From positions 1 to 7,661 of the forward strand of contig QNAP01000079.1 in the NCBI GenBank assembly GCA_003641795.1: a DNA stretch of 7,661 nucleotides. The letters run 5' to 3'. This DNA comes from Thermotogae bacterium (lineage in GTDB: Bacteria > Thermotogota > Thermotogae > UBA12178). Of this stretch, positions 1 to 6,831 are shown piece after piece (positions within the stretch are counted from its first letter, which is position 1; the number at the start of each line of letters is the position of its first letter). The position numbers were made by a program, and so were the translations under genes. The notes beneath the pieces are model-generated. The model did no database searches and was not told the origin of the DNA. It saw only the letters and a program-made list of their open reading frames with translations.

Positions 1-165
1 GACCATCCCAAGATAATGAGGGTGGTAGAAGACGAGTCGCTACCTTCGCATGAAGTAGCTAAAGTTATCGAGAAGGTGATCGAAATCGCGCGTCTTGGGA
101 ATAAAAAAGAGATAATCGAGTTCTTAAAGACATACATTCCTGATGCGGAAGAGATTCGAGAATGA
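1..165 (+). CDS. C-terminal end of a probable nucleotide-sugar epimerase/dehydratase (FlaA1/CapD-like), 5' truncated
   Basis: Frame 1 is open from the first base to a TGA at 163-165, giving 54 residues that begin DHPKIMRVVEDE and end IPDAEEIRE. The HPKI motif, then a charged helical stretch, then a short tail ending in a hydrophobic-proline step (FLKTYIP) resembles the extreme C-terminus of membrane-associated FlaA1/CapD polysaccharide-biosynthesis enzymes. Those enzymes convert UDP-N-acetyl sugars with an NAD(P)-binding Rossmann domain. The catalytic domain lies outside the window, so the assignment rests on this tail and on the next gene. The stop overlaps the start of the downstream sugar-phosphate transferase as ATGA (162-165), which indicates translational coupling. 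Pairing a nucleotide-sugar modifying enzyme with a polyprenyl-phosphate transferase is typical of surface glycan operons. It could be another protein with a similar tail. Confidence 0.55.
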   Translation, partial: DHPKIMRVVEDESLPSHEVAKVIEKVIEIARLGNKKEIIEFLKTYIPDAEEIRE

Positions 166-1085
166 TAGGAAAGCTTACTCTCACTTTCATGATTTCCGCT
201 GTGATGTGTTACGTGGCCACGCGCATTTCGCTCAACGGCAAGCTTTACGATCAACCCGGTGGTAGGAAAACCCATTCCAAGCCAGTGCCTCATGTGGGTG
301 GCATCGCTATCGCTGTTTCTCTGATTGTCGGTGTGATCTTCTTCAAATTCCGGTGGCCGATTTTTTTCTACGGACTGGCTTTTCTCCTTTTGGGGGCTGC
401 CGATGATGTGAGAAAGCTCGATTACCGTGTAAAGCTCATTTTCCAGATCTTGATTGCGAGCTTCTATGTTTTAACCTATAAACCAACTGCTAACCTCTTT
501 GGTGTGACGTTGCCTGTTGTCGTGGGTAGGGTTCTCAGTGTGATCTGGATCGTCGCTTTGGTGAATGGTTTCAACTTTATCGACGGACTGAATGGACTCG
601 CGGGCTCCACGGGAGTTATCGCAGCGATGTTCTTGTGGATGCAAACGCATGAGGTACATTTCGTCTACCTTTCGGCAGCTTTAGCGGGTTTTCTCATTTT
701 CAACTTCAAACGAGGGAAGATATTTCTTGGAGATGGGGGAAGCTACTTTCTGGGATTCTTGCTCGCGGCGTCCTCCTTTGAAGCTGAAATGGGCGAATTG
801 GTGAACGCCACCGTTTTTATGGGGTATCCGGCGTATGAGATGGTCTTCGTTGTCTTTCGTCGAACACTCAGAGGCATCTCACCGTTTCGTGCAGATCGTC
901 TTCACACGCACTATACTTTGGAAGACAAGGGCTTTTCCACGCAGATCGTGGTACTACTACTCGCCACTTACTCGGGTTTCTGTAACTTCCTTGCCCTCCT
1001 GCAAACTGGACTTTCCTTCACTTTCTATTTGACTGCCTCGCTGGCTTTGCTCTTCTTCGTTATCGTCAACAAGAGCCGCCTTTAA
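162..1085 (+). CDS. Polyprenyl-phosphate N-acetylhexosamine-1-phosphate transferase, WecA/TagO/MraY family (glycosyltransferase family 4)
   Basis: This 307-residue integral membrane enzyme is predicted to move a sugar-1-phosphate from a UDP-sugar to undecaprenyl phosphate, the first lipid-linked step of a surface glycan. Family motifs appear in order: DQPGGRKTHSKPVPHVGG (30-47), the Mg-binding pair in GAADDVRKLD (78-87; D81, D82), NGFNFIDGLNGLAG (135-148; D141), KIFLGDGGSYFLGFLLA (186-202; D191) and the cytoplasmic RADRLHTHYTL segment (243-252). About nine or ten hydrophobic segments are visible, two of them after residue 260. Length is normal to slightly short for WecA/TagO-like proteins. 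Two positions differ from the usual pattern: HTHY where HxHH is common, and PAYE where P-x-x-D is common. The ATG overlaps the upstream stop as ATGA, and no strong Shine-Dalgarno is seen, so coupled translation is likely. Its last 129 bp are antisense to the convergent DUF1385 gene. MraY proper is less likely because the surrounding motifs are WecA/TagO-like. The exact sugar cannot be read from sequence. Confidence 0.9.
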   Translation: MIGKLTLTFMISAVMCYVATRISLNGKLYDQPGGRKTHSKPVPHVGGIAIAVSLIVGVIFFKFRWPIFFYGLAFLLLGAADDVRKLDYRVKLIFQILIASFYVLTYKPTANLFGVTLPVVVGRVLSVIWIVALVNGFNFIDGLNGLAGSTGVIAAMFLWMQTHEVHFVYLSAALAGFLIFNFKRGKIFLGDGGSYFLGFLLAASSFEAEMGELVNATVFMGYPAYEMVFVVFRRTLRGISPFRADRLHTHYTLEDKGFSTQIVVLLLATYSGFCNFLALLQTGLSFTFYLTASLALLFFVIVNKSRL

Positions 1086-1922
1086 CGCCGCAATTGCCAC
1101 CTCTAACTGATCGTCTGCGGGCTGAGCGGTGGTAATGAGTTGGGTGAGCAAACCAGGTGCGAGAAATAACTTCGAGATTGGATGTCGCACATTTCGAGAG
1201 GAGAGCTTTTGCGCTTCGTAGGAAAGAGAGGCGATCACTGGAATGAGTAGTATCCTGGAAAGAACTCTGGAGAGCGTGGAAGATCCAAGGATGATGTCAG
1301 CAAGAGAAAAGACGATGATGGAGATTAGAATAACCAACACCAGAAAAGTGGTACCACATCTGGGATGGAGAGTGGAATGTTTCCTCGCATTCTTCACGGA
1401 GAGGGTTTCACCCGATTCGTAGGTGTACACCGCCTTATGCTCGGCTCCGTGATAGGCGAAGAGACGCTTGACGTCACGAAAGAGCGAGATCACCCACAGA
1501 TAGGTTAGAAAAACGGCCCCTCGCACCAAACCTTCCGTAAAAGTGAATAGGCCGGACTCACGCCCGACGATGAATCTGGCAGCGAGCATGGGACCCAACA
1601 CGAACATTCCTATGCCGATCAAAAGTGCAAACAAGATCGAAAAGACGAAATCCTTGGTGGTGAATTTTTCGTCTTCGGTGGAGGAAAGTCTCGCAGATAC
1701 ATCGATCGCTTTGAATCCTATAATGATGGTATCTACCATAACTATTATACCGCGCAAGAAAGGTATCTTTGAGAGTTTTGATTTTCTAACAAAAGGCTCT
1801 TTTTCAAGCACTTCTGTTTCTATAGTACCCTTCGGTGTTCGTACCGAGACGACAGTACGGTGGGCCCGCATCATAACCCCTTCGATGACTGCTTGGCCTC
1901 CAACGTTCATGCGCCGACTCAA
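957..1922 (-). CDS. DUF1385 family integral membrane protein (YqhQ-like)
   Basis: This 321-residue protein carries the family landmarks: GGQAVIEGVMMRA (8-20), IPFLRGI (53-59), YHGAEHKAVYTYESGE (157-172), HPRCGTTF (186-193) and APGLLTQLITTAQPADDQLEVAIAALKA (255-282). Hydrophobic segments lie near 96-118, 130-148, 192-213 and 220-236. The family is predicted to be metal-dependent because of its conserved His, Glu and Cys residues, but its biochemical function is unknown. The start is a TTG at 1922: GAGGTGA at 1935-1929 sits six bases upstream, while the in-frame ATG at 1910 would be about 18 bases away. TTG shares TTGA with the stop of the 86-residue gene, so translation is coupled. The conserved core ends near residue 283. 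A polar tail of about 38 residues follows, encoded opposite the last two transmembrane helices of the transferase gene. It is probably the last gene of the minus-strand cluster. Confidence 0.88.
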   Translation of the reverse strand: MSRRMNVGGQAVIEGVMMRAHRTVVSVRTPKGTIETEVLEKEPFVRKSKLSKIPFLRGIIVMVDTIIIGFKAIDVSARLSSTEDEKFTTKDFVFSILFALLIGIGMFVLGPMLAARFIVGRESGLFTFTEGLVRGAVFLTYLWVISLFRDVKRLFAYHGAEHKAVYTYESGETLSVKNARKHSTLHPRCGTTFLVLVILISIIVFSLADIILGSSTLSRVLSRILLIPVIASLSYEAQKLSSRNVRHPISKLFLAPGLLTQLITTAQPADDQLEVAIAALKAALVDDNEEEQSQRGSQIESEGKSSLQEGKEVTETRVSGE

Positions 1923-2179
1923 GGATTCTCACCTCTAATTCTTTCAGCAACCAAACGTGCGTTGTTCCCCTTGAGCAGTATTTTGAAGAACTTCATCGCT
2001 TCCATATCTTCAGAGTCTGTCTTGTCAAAAAAATAGAGTTTCATTTTTGCTTCGAACCTGCGTTTTTCTTCTTCAGACAAACCGGCGAGACTTTCCACCA
2101 CTTCAAAAAGTGTCGTGTCTTTTCGACAGGCTTCGATGATTACTCTTATGTTTTCTTCATCTGGGCTGCTTACTTTCAT
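1919..2179 (-). CDS. Hypothetical small charged protein between spoVS and the DUF1385 gene
   Basis: This 86-residue protein is not recognised. It is rich in Glu, Lys and Arg, has no signal peptide or membrane segment, and looks mainly helical. It has a Leu/Val-rich stretch around 23-32 (TLFEVVESLAG), a highly charged segment (LSEEEKRRFEAKMKLYF, 33-49) and a second helical region (MEAMKFFKILLKG, 59-71). The start is ATG at 2179, with AAGGTG at 2192-2187 seven bases upstream, inside the last codons of spoVS. The gene overlaps spoVS by 23 bp, and its TGA overlaps the TTG of the DUF1385 gene. This tight overlap with good ribosome sites at both junctions supports it as a real gene translated with its neighbours. 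A regulatory or adaptor role is possible but not shown by any motif. Confidence 0.78.
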   Translation of the reverse strand: MKVSSPDEENIRVIIEACRKDTTLFEVVESLAGLSEEEKRRFEAKMKLYFFDKTDSEDMEAMKFFKILLKGNNARLVAERIRGENP

Positions 2180-2435
2180 TCAGGTACACCTTGAACGAGA
2201 GGCCTGTCCTTTCTTCGCCATCGACTTTCACATCCACAAAACCCGGTACCATGTAAAGGCTCTGGCCTCGCTCGCCAAGGAACCTGTTTGCGATAACAAT
2301 GGCTTTGACCGCTTGGTTGACCGCCCCAGCACCGATGGCCTGAATCTCAACCACAGGGCCCTTGCTGAGCGCACCCGCGATCGCTCCAGCGACTTTGTTC
2401 GGATTGGAATTTGAACTCACCTTCAAAATCTCCAC
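2157..2435 (-). CDS. spoVS: Stage V sporulation protein S family (SpoVS)
   Basis: This 92-residue protein matches the small SpoVS family almost end to end: MEILKVSSNSNPNKVAGAIA (1-20), VVEIQAIGAGAVNQAVKAIVIANRFL (28-53), then VDVKVDGEERTGLSFKV (68-84). The family forms a compact alpha/beta fold. In Bacillus it affects sporulation and septation, and homologues occur in non-spore-formers such as Thermotoga and Thermus, where a nucleic-acid-binding or regulatory role has been suggested. No other sporulation gene is present here. The start is GTG at 2435, supported by GGAGGAGG at 2450-2443 with a seven-base gap. The protein is a few residues longer than the usual 86 (tail NESKQPR), and that extension overlaps the next gene by 23 bp. 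It lies 62 bp downstream of clpC with no obvious terminator between, so co-transcription is likely. Confidence 0.93.
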   Translation of the reverse strand: MEILKVSSNSNPNKVAGAIAGALSKGPVVEIQAIGAGAVNQAVKAIVIANRFLGERGQSLYMVPGFVDVKVDGEERTGLSFKVYLNESKQPR

Positions 2436-2497
2436 GTGGCATCCTCCTCCACAAACATTTTCTGAATCTCCATTATTTTAGCACGATACCATTAGGT

Positions 2498-4966
2498 TCA
2501 CACCGTTGCTTTTGCCTTCGTTGCTCTCTTGCGAAAGTGCAGCCGCCCTTGTCTCGCTGAGCAGGTAATAGTATCACCCGGTTCGTAATCTCCTCGGATG
2601 ATCGCCTCTGCGAGGGGATCTTCCAGATACTGCTGCATTGCTCGCTTGAGTGGTCTTGCACCGTAAACGGGGCTGTAGCCTTTTTCCACTAAGAATTCCC
2701 GAGCACTCTTGGTCAACCTTATCGACAATCCTTTCTCGCGGAGTCTTGCTTCGATGTCTCTCATGAGTATGTCGATGATCTGATCCACGTGCTCTCTCGT
2801 AAGGGCATGGAAGACTACTATTTCGTCGACCCTGTTGAGGAACTCGGGTCTGAAAGTCCTCCTCACTTCCGAGAGCACTGTCTCCTTCATGGTCTTGTAG
2901 TCTTGATCGACGTTCTCAGCTTCTACAAATCCAAGTGCGCGCTTGCTTTTGTTGATCAATTCTCCGCCAAGGTTGCTGGTCATGATGATGATAGTATTCC
3001 TGAAGTCTATCACTCGTCCTTGAGAGTCTGTAAGTCGCCCATCATCCATGATCTGCAGCAACAAATTGAAGACATCAGGATGGGCTTTCTCTATCTCGTC
3101 GAAGAGTATCACGGAGAAAGGTCTTCGCCGTACCTGCTCGGTAAGTGTGCCTCCTTCTTCGTATCCCACATAACCTGGAGGTGCTCCTATGAGTCTCGAA
3201 ACAGAAAAACGCTCCATATATTCCGACATATCAAACCTTAGGAGCGCTTTTTCATCGCCGAAGAGATACTCCGCCAACGCTTTGGCGAGTTCGGTCTTTC
3301 CCACACCTGTAGGCCCAAGAAACATGAAGGTGCCCACCGGTCTTCTCGGGTCTTTTATGCCACTTCGCGCACGTCTTATGGCTTTCGACACGGCCTTTAT
3401 AGCCTCTTCTTGAGCCACGATACGCTTGTGAAGTGCCAATTCTAACCTGAGCAGCTTTTCGCTTTCCGTTTCCTCAAGTTTTTTCAACGGTATACCAGTC
3501 CAATTCGAGACTACCTCCGCAACCTCGTCTACGTCTACCAGTGCGATCTCTGCTTCTGCTTCTTTTCGCCATTCATTGTAGAGCTGCCTGTAAGTTTCTT
3601 CCATTTCCAGCTCTTTCTCTCTCAGCTCTGCTGCCATCTCAAAATCCTGATTTGCTACCGCCAGTTCTTTTCTTGCTCGCACCTCTTCGATAGACCGCAT
3701 GAGTTCTTTGATCTCCCGCGGCGCCGTGAGTACCTTGAGGCGAGCACGGGATCCAGCTTCGTCGATAACGTCAATGGCTTTGTCGGGGAAGAAATGATCG
3801 CTGATGTATCTTTGCGATAATTCCACAGATGCTCTCAAAGCCTCGTCAGTGTAGTGCACACGGTGGTGGATTTCGTATTTGTGCTTCAAACCTCTGAGAA
3901 TTTCCAGTGTTTCTTCTGGGGTTGGTTCCACCACGTAGACCTTCTGGAACCTCCTTTCAAGAGCTGCATCTTTTTCTATGTACTTTCGATACTCGTCTGG
4001 GGTTGTTGCACCTATGCATCTGAACTCACCTCGTGCCAATGCCGGTTTGAGAATGTTTGACGCATCCACCGCGCCTTCAGCAGAACCCGCACCGACGATA
4101 GAATGCATCTCGTCGATGAAAACAATGATGTCACCGCTCTTCCTTATCACATGGAGAAGCTTTTTCATGCGTTTTTCGAACTCACCCCTGTACTTTGTAC
4201 CGGCTACCAAAGAGGCCACGTCTAAGGAGAATATGATCTTGTTTCTCAAGGTTTCTGGTACGTCACCTTTCACGATTTTCTGTGCAAGTCCTTCTACTAT
4301 AGCAGTTTTGCCAACCCCGGGCTCTCCAATGAGTGCAGGATTGTTCTTTTTGCGCCTCGAAAGGATCTGAATGATCCGTTCAATCTCTTTTTCTCGTCCA
4401 ATGATCGGATCCAACTTACCTTCAGCTGCCAATCGTGTCAGATCTACTCCAAAAGGTTCGAGCTGCTTTACAGGGCTTTGGGAATAAGACACAGGTTGAG
4501 TTTTTCCCCTTTCTTCGTCTTCCTCCTGTTCTCCCGGCGATAGAGTTTCCACCAGTTTTTTTCTCAACTGCGAAAGGTTCACACCGAAGCGGCGGATCAG
4601 GTGAGCTGCTATTCCTTCGCCTTCCCTGATGATTCCTAAAAGGATGTGTTCAGCCAGTATTTTCTCATGTCCAAGAAAGCGGGCTTCGTCGTAAGCGAGC
4701 TCGAGTATCCGCTTAGCGCGGGGAGTCATCTGTGGAGAGGAACCGATCTTCTCTCTGTTCACCCCGACCATACTGATGACTTCACTCTTGACAAGATCGT
4801 AGGTCATTCCAAAGGAATTGAGAACCTGTGCGCCAGAGCCACTTCCAAGCTTCAGGATGGCCAAAAGGAGATGCTCGGTCCCCACATAGGAGTGCCCTAA
4901 ACTTTTGGCCTCATCTTGAGCCATCACAACCACCTGTGCGGCGGTTTCAGAGAATTTATCGAACAT
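2498..4966 (-). CDS. clpC: ATP-dependent Clp protease ATP-binding subunit ClpC (AAA+ unfoldase)
   Basis: This 822-residue class I Hsp100 protein unfolds substrates and feeds them to ClpP in the cytoplasm. Two Clp_N repeats span about 1-145. The first AAA+ domain has Walker A GEPGVGKT (214-221), Walker B IIVFIDE (280-286) and ERRF arginines (337-340). A short middle domain (about 415-470) carries the UVR-type motif NQDFEMAAELREKE (439-452), diagnostic of ClpC rather than ClpA or ClpB. The second AAA+ domain has Walker A GPTGVGKT (551-558), Walker B VILFDE (619-624), a LGF tripeptide (678-680) in the position of the ClpP-docking loop, and sensor-2 GARPLKR (769-775). The start is ATG at 4966, preceded by an optimal GGAGGTGAT; an in-frame ATG at 5014 lies upstream of the promoter -10 and is rejected. 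No ctsR, mcsA or mcsB gene is adjacent and no CIRCE or CtsR operator was noticed. All catalytic motifs are intact. Confidence 0.97.
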   Translation of the reverse strand: MFDKFSETAAQVVVMAQDEAKSLGHSYVGTEHLLLAILKLGSGSGAQVLNSFGMTYDLVKSEVISMVGVNREKIGSSPQMTPRAKRILELAYDEARFLGHEKILAEHILLGIIREGEGIAAHLIRRFGVNLSQLRKKLVETLSPGEQEEDEERGKTQPVSYSQSPVKQLEPFGVDLTRLAAEGKLDPIIGREKEIERIIQILSRRKKNNPALIGEPGVGKTAIVEGLAQKIVKGDVPETLRNKIIFSLDVASLVAGTKYRGEFEKRMKKLLHVIRKSGDIIVFIDEMHSIVGAGSAEGAVDASNILKPALARGEFRCIGATTPDEYRKYIEKDAALERRFQKVYVVEPTPEETLEILRGLKHKYEIHHRVHYTDEALRASVELSQRYISDHFFPDKAIDVIDEAGSRARLKVLTAPREIKELMRSIEEVRARKELAVANQDFEMAAELREKELEMEETYRQLYNEWRKEAEAEIALVDVDEVAEVVSNWTGIPLKKLEETESEKLLRLELALHKRIVAQEEAIKAVSKAIRRARSGIKDPRRPVGTFMFLGPTGVGKTELAKALAEYLFGDEKALLRFDMSEYMERFSVSRLIGAPPGYVGYEEGGTLTEQVRRRPFSVILFDEIEKAHPDVFNLLLQIMDDGRLTDSQGRVIDFRNTIIIMTSNLGGELINKSKRALGFVEAENVDQDYKTMKETVLSEVRRTFRPEFLNRVDEIVVFHALTREHVDQIIDILMRDIEARLREKGLSIRLTKSAREFLVEKGYSPVYGARPLKRAMQQYLEDPLAEAIIRGDYEPGDTITCSARQGRLHFRKRATKAKATV

Positions 4967-4969
4967 TGA

Positions 4970-4978
4970 ATCACCTCC
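4970..4978 (-). promoter_or_regulatory. Ribosome binding site deciding the clpC start
   Basis: On the minus strand the bases read GGAGGTGAT, a near-complete complement of the 16S 3' end, ending three bases before the ATG at 4966. It fixes the start at MFDKFSE, the usual beginning of ClpC, rather than the ATG 16 codons upstream. Confidence 0.9.
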
Positions 4979-4994
4979 ATGAATCTTCGAAACT

Positions 4995-5003
4995 ATTATA
5001 TCA
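4995..5003 (-). promoter_or_regulatory. Extended -10 promoter of clpC
   Basis: The minus strand reads TGATATAAT (5003-4995): a perfect TATAAT with an upstream TG in extended -10 spacing. A poor -35 candidate, TTGGTC, lies at 5025-5020 with a long 19-base spacer, so the extended -10 probably does most of the work. The predicted transcription start near 4988 leaves a leader of about 22 bases before the clpC ATG. It lies in the 60-bp gap after the ATPase gene, so clpC can be transcribed independently of it. The -35 candidate overlaps the end of the ATPase gene by about the stop-codon region only. Confidence 0.75.
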
Positions 5004-5026
5004 CTTGAAATCAAAAGTAGACCAAA

Positions 5027-6745
5027 TTAGTTTCGTTTCCTAATAACCTGGAGAGTTCTAAGCCTGTTAATTGCTGCAACGAGATCTTGTGGCCTGAATT
5101 CTTCCACATCGGGACTCACAACGCTCTCAAAAAGAATGTCCAAGGATGATCCCCAAATTTGCCGTTCTATCTCCTGCGCTATCACTTTCATACTTTTCTT
5201 GCCGTCTATAATATCACTTCTCAACGCATAGAGAATAGCGTGCCCTATACCTCTGACCTGTGATTCTGAAACGATGGTTTCCACCTCGCCAAGTTCTATC
5301 TTCTCGTAACCGAGAGCGAGGTAATCTGTTCCCACGGATTTGGTGTATTCGCGTTTCTTTCCCTTAGACGGATTAAAGGACTTTGGAGATGGGATTCTCG
5401 GACTTGGAACCCTTACAGGTTCTGGCACATCTTCTATCCTTTGCGAAGGGTAGAGAGAAACGATTTCTCTCGCTTTGATTGTCACGTCGTGGGGAAGAAA
5501 GCTGTCCATGGCTATTACTGTGTCGGCCACATCGAGGTAGTCTCCGGCTCCTCCAACGACAACAATGAAAGATATGCCGAGATTCTCGGTCATCTCTCTT
5601 ATTCGGTCTATGAGCGGGACAATGGGTTCAGAACTTCTTGGAATGAGTGCTTGCATCCGCGCGTCTCGGATCATGAAATTGGTGGCGGAGGTGTCTTCGT
5701 CTATCAAAAAGAGTGTGGAGCCAGCTTCCATGGCTTCAACCAAATTAGCCGCCATGGAAGTGGAACCGGAGGCATCTTCAGTGCAAAACTCCCTCACATT
5801 TCCGCCCGTGGGTAAGTGAGAGATAAAGCTGGATATATCGACTCGTTCTACCCTTCTCCCGTCTTCTGCTCTGATGTTAAATGCACTCTTTTCGGTGACT
5901 ACATACTCCCTGCCATCGCCTTCAACGTGGTCGTATATTCCCGACATTATGGCTTCCAGCAGCGTGGTCTTTCCATGATAGCCTCCACCAGTTATAAGGG
6001 TCACACCACGCCGGATACCCATGCCGGAGATCTTTGAGCCGTCGCTCAAGGTGAGTTCCACCCTGAGCGATTCTGGCGACCGAAATCTCACCGCACGTTC
6101 TGCTGACATGGGTCTGGAATCCACACCGGACCTCCTTGGAAGGATCGCACCGTCTGGAACGAAAGCTACCAGACCCCTCTCGGAAAGCTGTTCCCTCATT
6201 CTTTCTTTATCATCCATGAGTTTCAGTCTGCTGAATATAGCTTCATGTGTGTGCGCAGCCGGCAAAAGACTCTTCATCACGATCTCTTCTAACGAGGAAC
6301 TGAACATTGCCCACGCCTGGGAGGCGTCGATTCTACGTCCGTGGGCTGGCAAACCGAGGAAGACCCTTAACTCTATTCGATTCTCCGTTATCCTCACGCA
6401 GGTACGTTCGAGTATCTCCTGTCCTGGCTTTGGAAAATAGATAGCACCGCTTTTGCCTGTACCGCGTTTTCGCGATGCCTTTTGACAGGCTTGCCACGCC
6501 TTTCTTGCAATCAAGTCTTCGATGCCGATTCTTCGAGCTCTGCTCTGCAATACCTCTTTTGACAGCCAATTTTTTACCGCGATACGTACGATAGACGGAG
6601 TAGCAAAAGGATCTCCTTGAACGCGATCCACGCTTACAGTGTATTTTTCAAAGTCGTAAACCTCGCCTGCAAGGCGTTTGTATGCTTTATAACCATGTCC
6701 ATCTATAGAATAGAGCAGTTTCTTGAATTCTCGTTGAGGCTTCAA
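5027..6745 (-). CDS. ABC-class P-loop ATPase (PF09818 / COG3044 family), function unknown
   Basis: This 572-residue cytoplasmic protein has an N-terminal region with a conserved RRIGIEDLIARKAW stretch (72-85) and a single ABC-type ATPase core: Walker A GGGYHGKTTL (253-262), signature-like ASGSTSMAANLVEAMEAG (325-342) and Walker B FLIDEDTSATNFMIRD (346-361). SGSTS replaces the canonical LSGGQ, as is characteristic of this family of predicted ABC-class ATPases. There is no membrane domain, so it is not a transporter subunit. A Pro- and Lys-rich linker (about 436-470) leads to a helical C-terminal domain. The start is taken as TTG at 6745, because GGGGGTGATC (6758-6749) sits directly upstream with the same spacing as at clpC; the GTG at 6754 lies within that site and has none of its own. 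It is the first gene of the minus-strand group, 60 bp upstream of clpC. Its biological role cannot be read from sequence. Confidence 0.92.
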   Translation of the reverse strand: MKPQREFKKLLYSIDGHGYKAYKRLAGEVYDFEKYTVSVDRVQGDPFATPSIVRIAVKNWLSKEVLQSRARRIGIEDLIARKAWQACQKASRKRGTGKSGAIYFPKPGQEILERTCVRITENRIELRVFLGLPAHGRRIDASQAWAMFSSSLEEIVMKSLLPAAHTHEAIFSRLKLMDDKERMREQLSERGLVAFVPDGAILPRRSGVDSRPMSAERAVRFRSPESLRVELTLSDGSKISGMGIRRGVTLITGGGYHGKTTLLEAIMSGIYDHVEGDGREYVVTEKSAFNIRAEDGRRVERVDISSFISHLPTGGNVREFCTEDASGSTSMAANLVEAMEAGSTLFLIDEDTSATNFMIRDARMQALIPRSSEPIVPLIDRIREMTENLGISFIVVVGGAGDYLDVADTVIAMDSFLPHDVTIKAREIVSLYPSQRIEDVPEPVRVPSPRIPSPKSFNPSKGKKREYTKSVGTDYLALGYEKIELGEVETIVSESQVRGIGHAILYALRSDIIDGKKSMKVIAQEIERQIWGSSLDILFESVVSPDVEEFRPQDLVAAINRLRTLQVIRKRN

Positions 6746-6748
6746 CCG

Positions 6749-6758
6749 GATCACCCCC
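6749..6758 (-). promoter_or_regulatory. Ribosome binding site deciding the ABC-class ATPase start
   Basis: The minus strand reads GGGGGTGATC, one mismatch from GGAGGTGATC. The GGTGA part ends five bases before the TTG at 6745, matching the four-base gap at clpC. A GTG start at 6754 would fall inside this site, so the TTG start (three residues shorter) is preferred. Confidence 0.7.
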
Positions 6759-6768
6759 GTTTAACCGA

Positions 6769-6779
6769 ACTGTAACAGT
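6769..6779. other. 11-bp palindrome ACTGT-A-ACAGT in the divergent intergenic region
   Basis: A perfect 5-bp inverted repeat around a central A lies between the candidate -10 box and the ATPase start, so it would fall in the ATPase 5' leader and just upstream of the tRNA promoter. The position suits a small operator. The length is short enough to arise by chance. Confidence 0.25.
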
Positions 6780-6796
6780 GTGGCGTGCTTCTACCC

Positions 6797-6804
6797 ATTA
6801 TAAT
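6797..6804. promoter_or_regulatory. Self-complementary -10 box (ATTATAAT), candidate bidirectional promoter
   Basis: The octamer ATTATAAT equals its own reverse complement and holds a perfect TATAAT on each strand (6799-6804 plus, 6802-6797 minus). On the plus strand it would start RNA near 6811, about 20 bases before tRNA-Leu. On the minus strand it would start near 6790, giving the ATPase a leader of about 45 bases. No good TTGACA lies at 16-18 bases on either side, so promoter strength is uncertain. It is the only clear -10 in the 77-bp gap between the two divergent units. Confidence 0.5.
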
Positions 6805-6831
6805 ATTTTCAGACGAGTTGGTTTTCCGTGC

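Noticed and set aside
2423..2473. 16-residue leader peptide frame overlapping the spoVS start
   Set aside because: No ribosome site, no regulatory codon run, and its overlap with spoVS is explained by chance.
2789..3241. 150-codon frame antisense to clpC, and similar antisense frames elsewhere
   Set aside because: Each lies opposite a strongly conserved gene, shows no recognisable family pattern and has no convincing ribosome site; they are shadows of the real coding strand.
4967..5014. 16-codon N-terminal extension of clpC starting at the upstream ATG
   Set aside because: It would overlap the extended -10 promoter, has no ribosome site, and ClpC proteins begin at MFDKF-like sequence; a perfect GGAGGTGAT precedes the ATG at 4966.
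6746..6754. GTG at 6754 as start of the ABC-class ATPase
   Set aside because: The GTG is part of the ribosome site GGGGGTGATC; no other site lies upstream of it, while the TTG at 6745 has ideal spacing.
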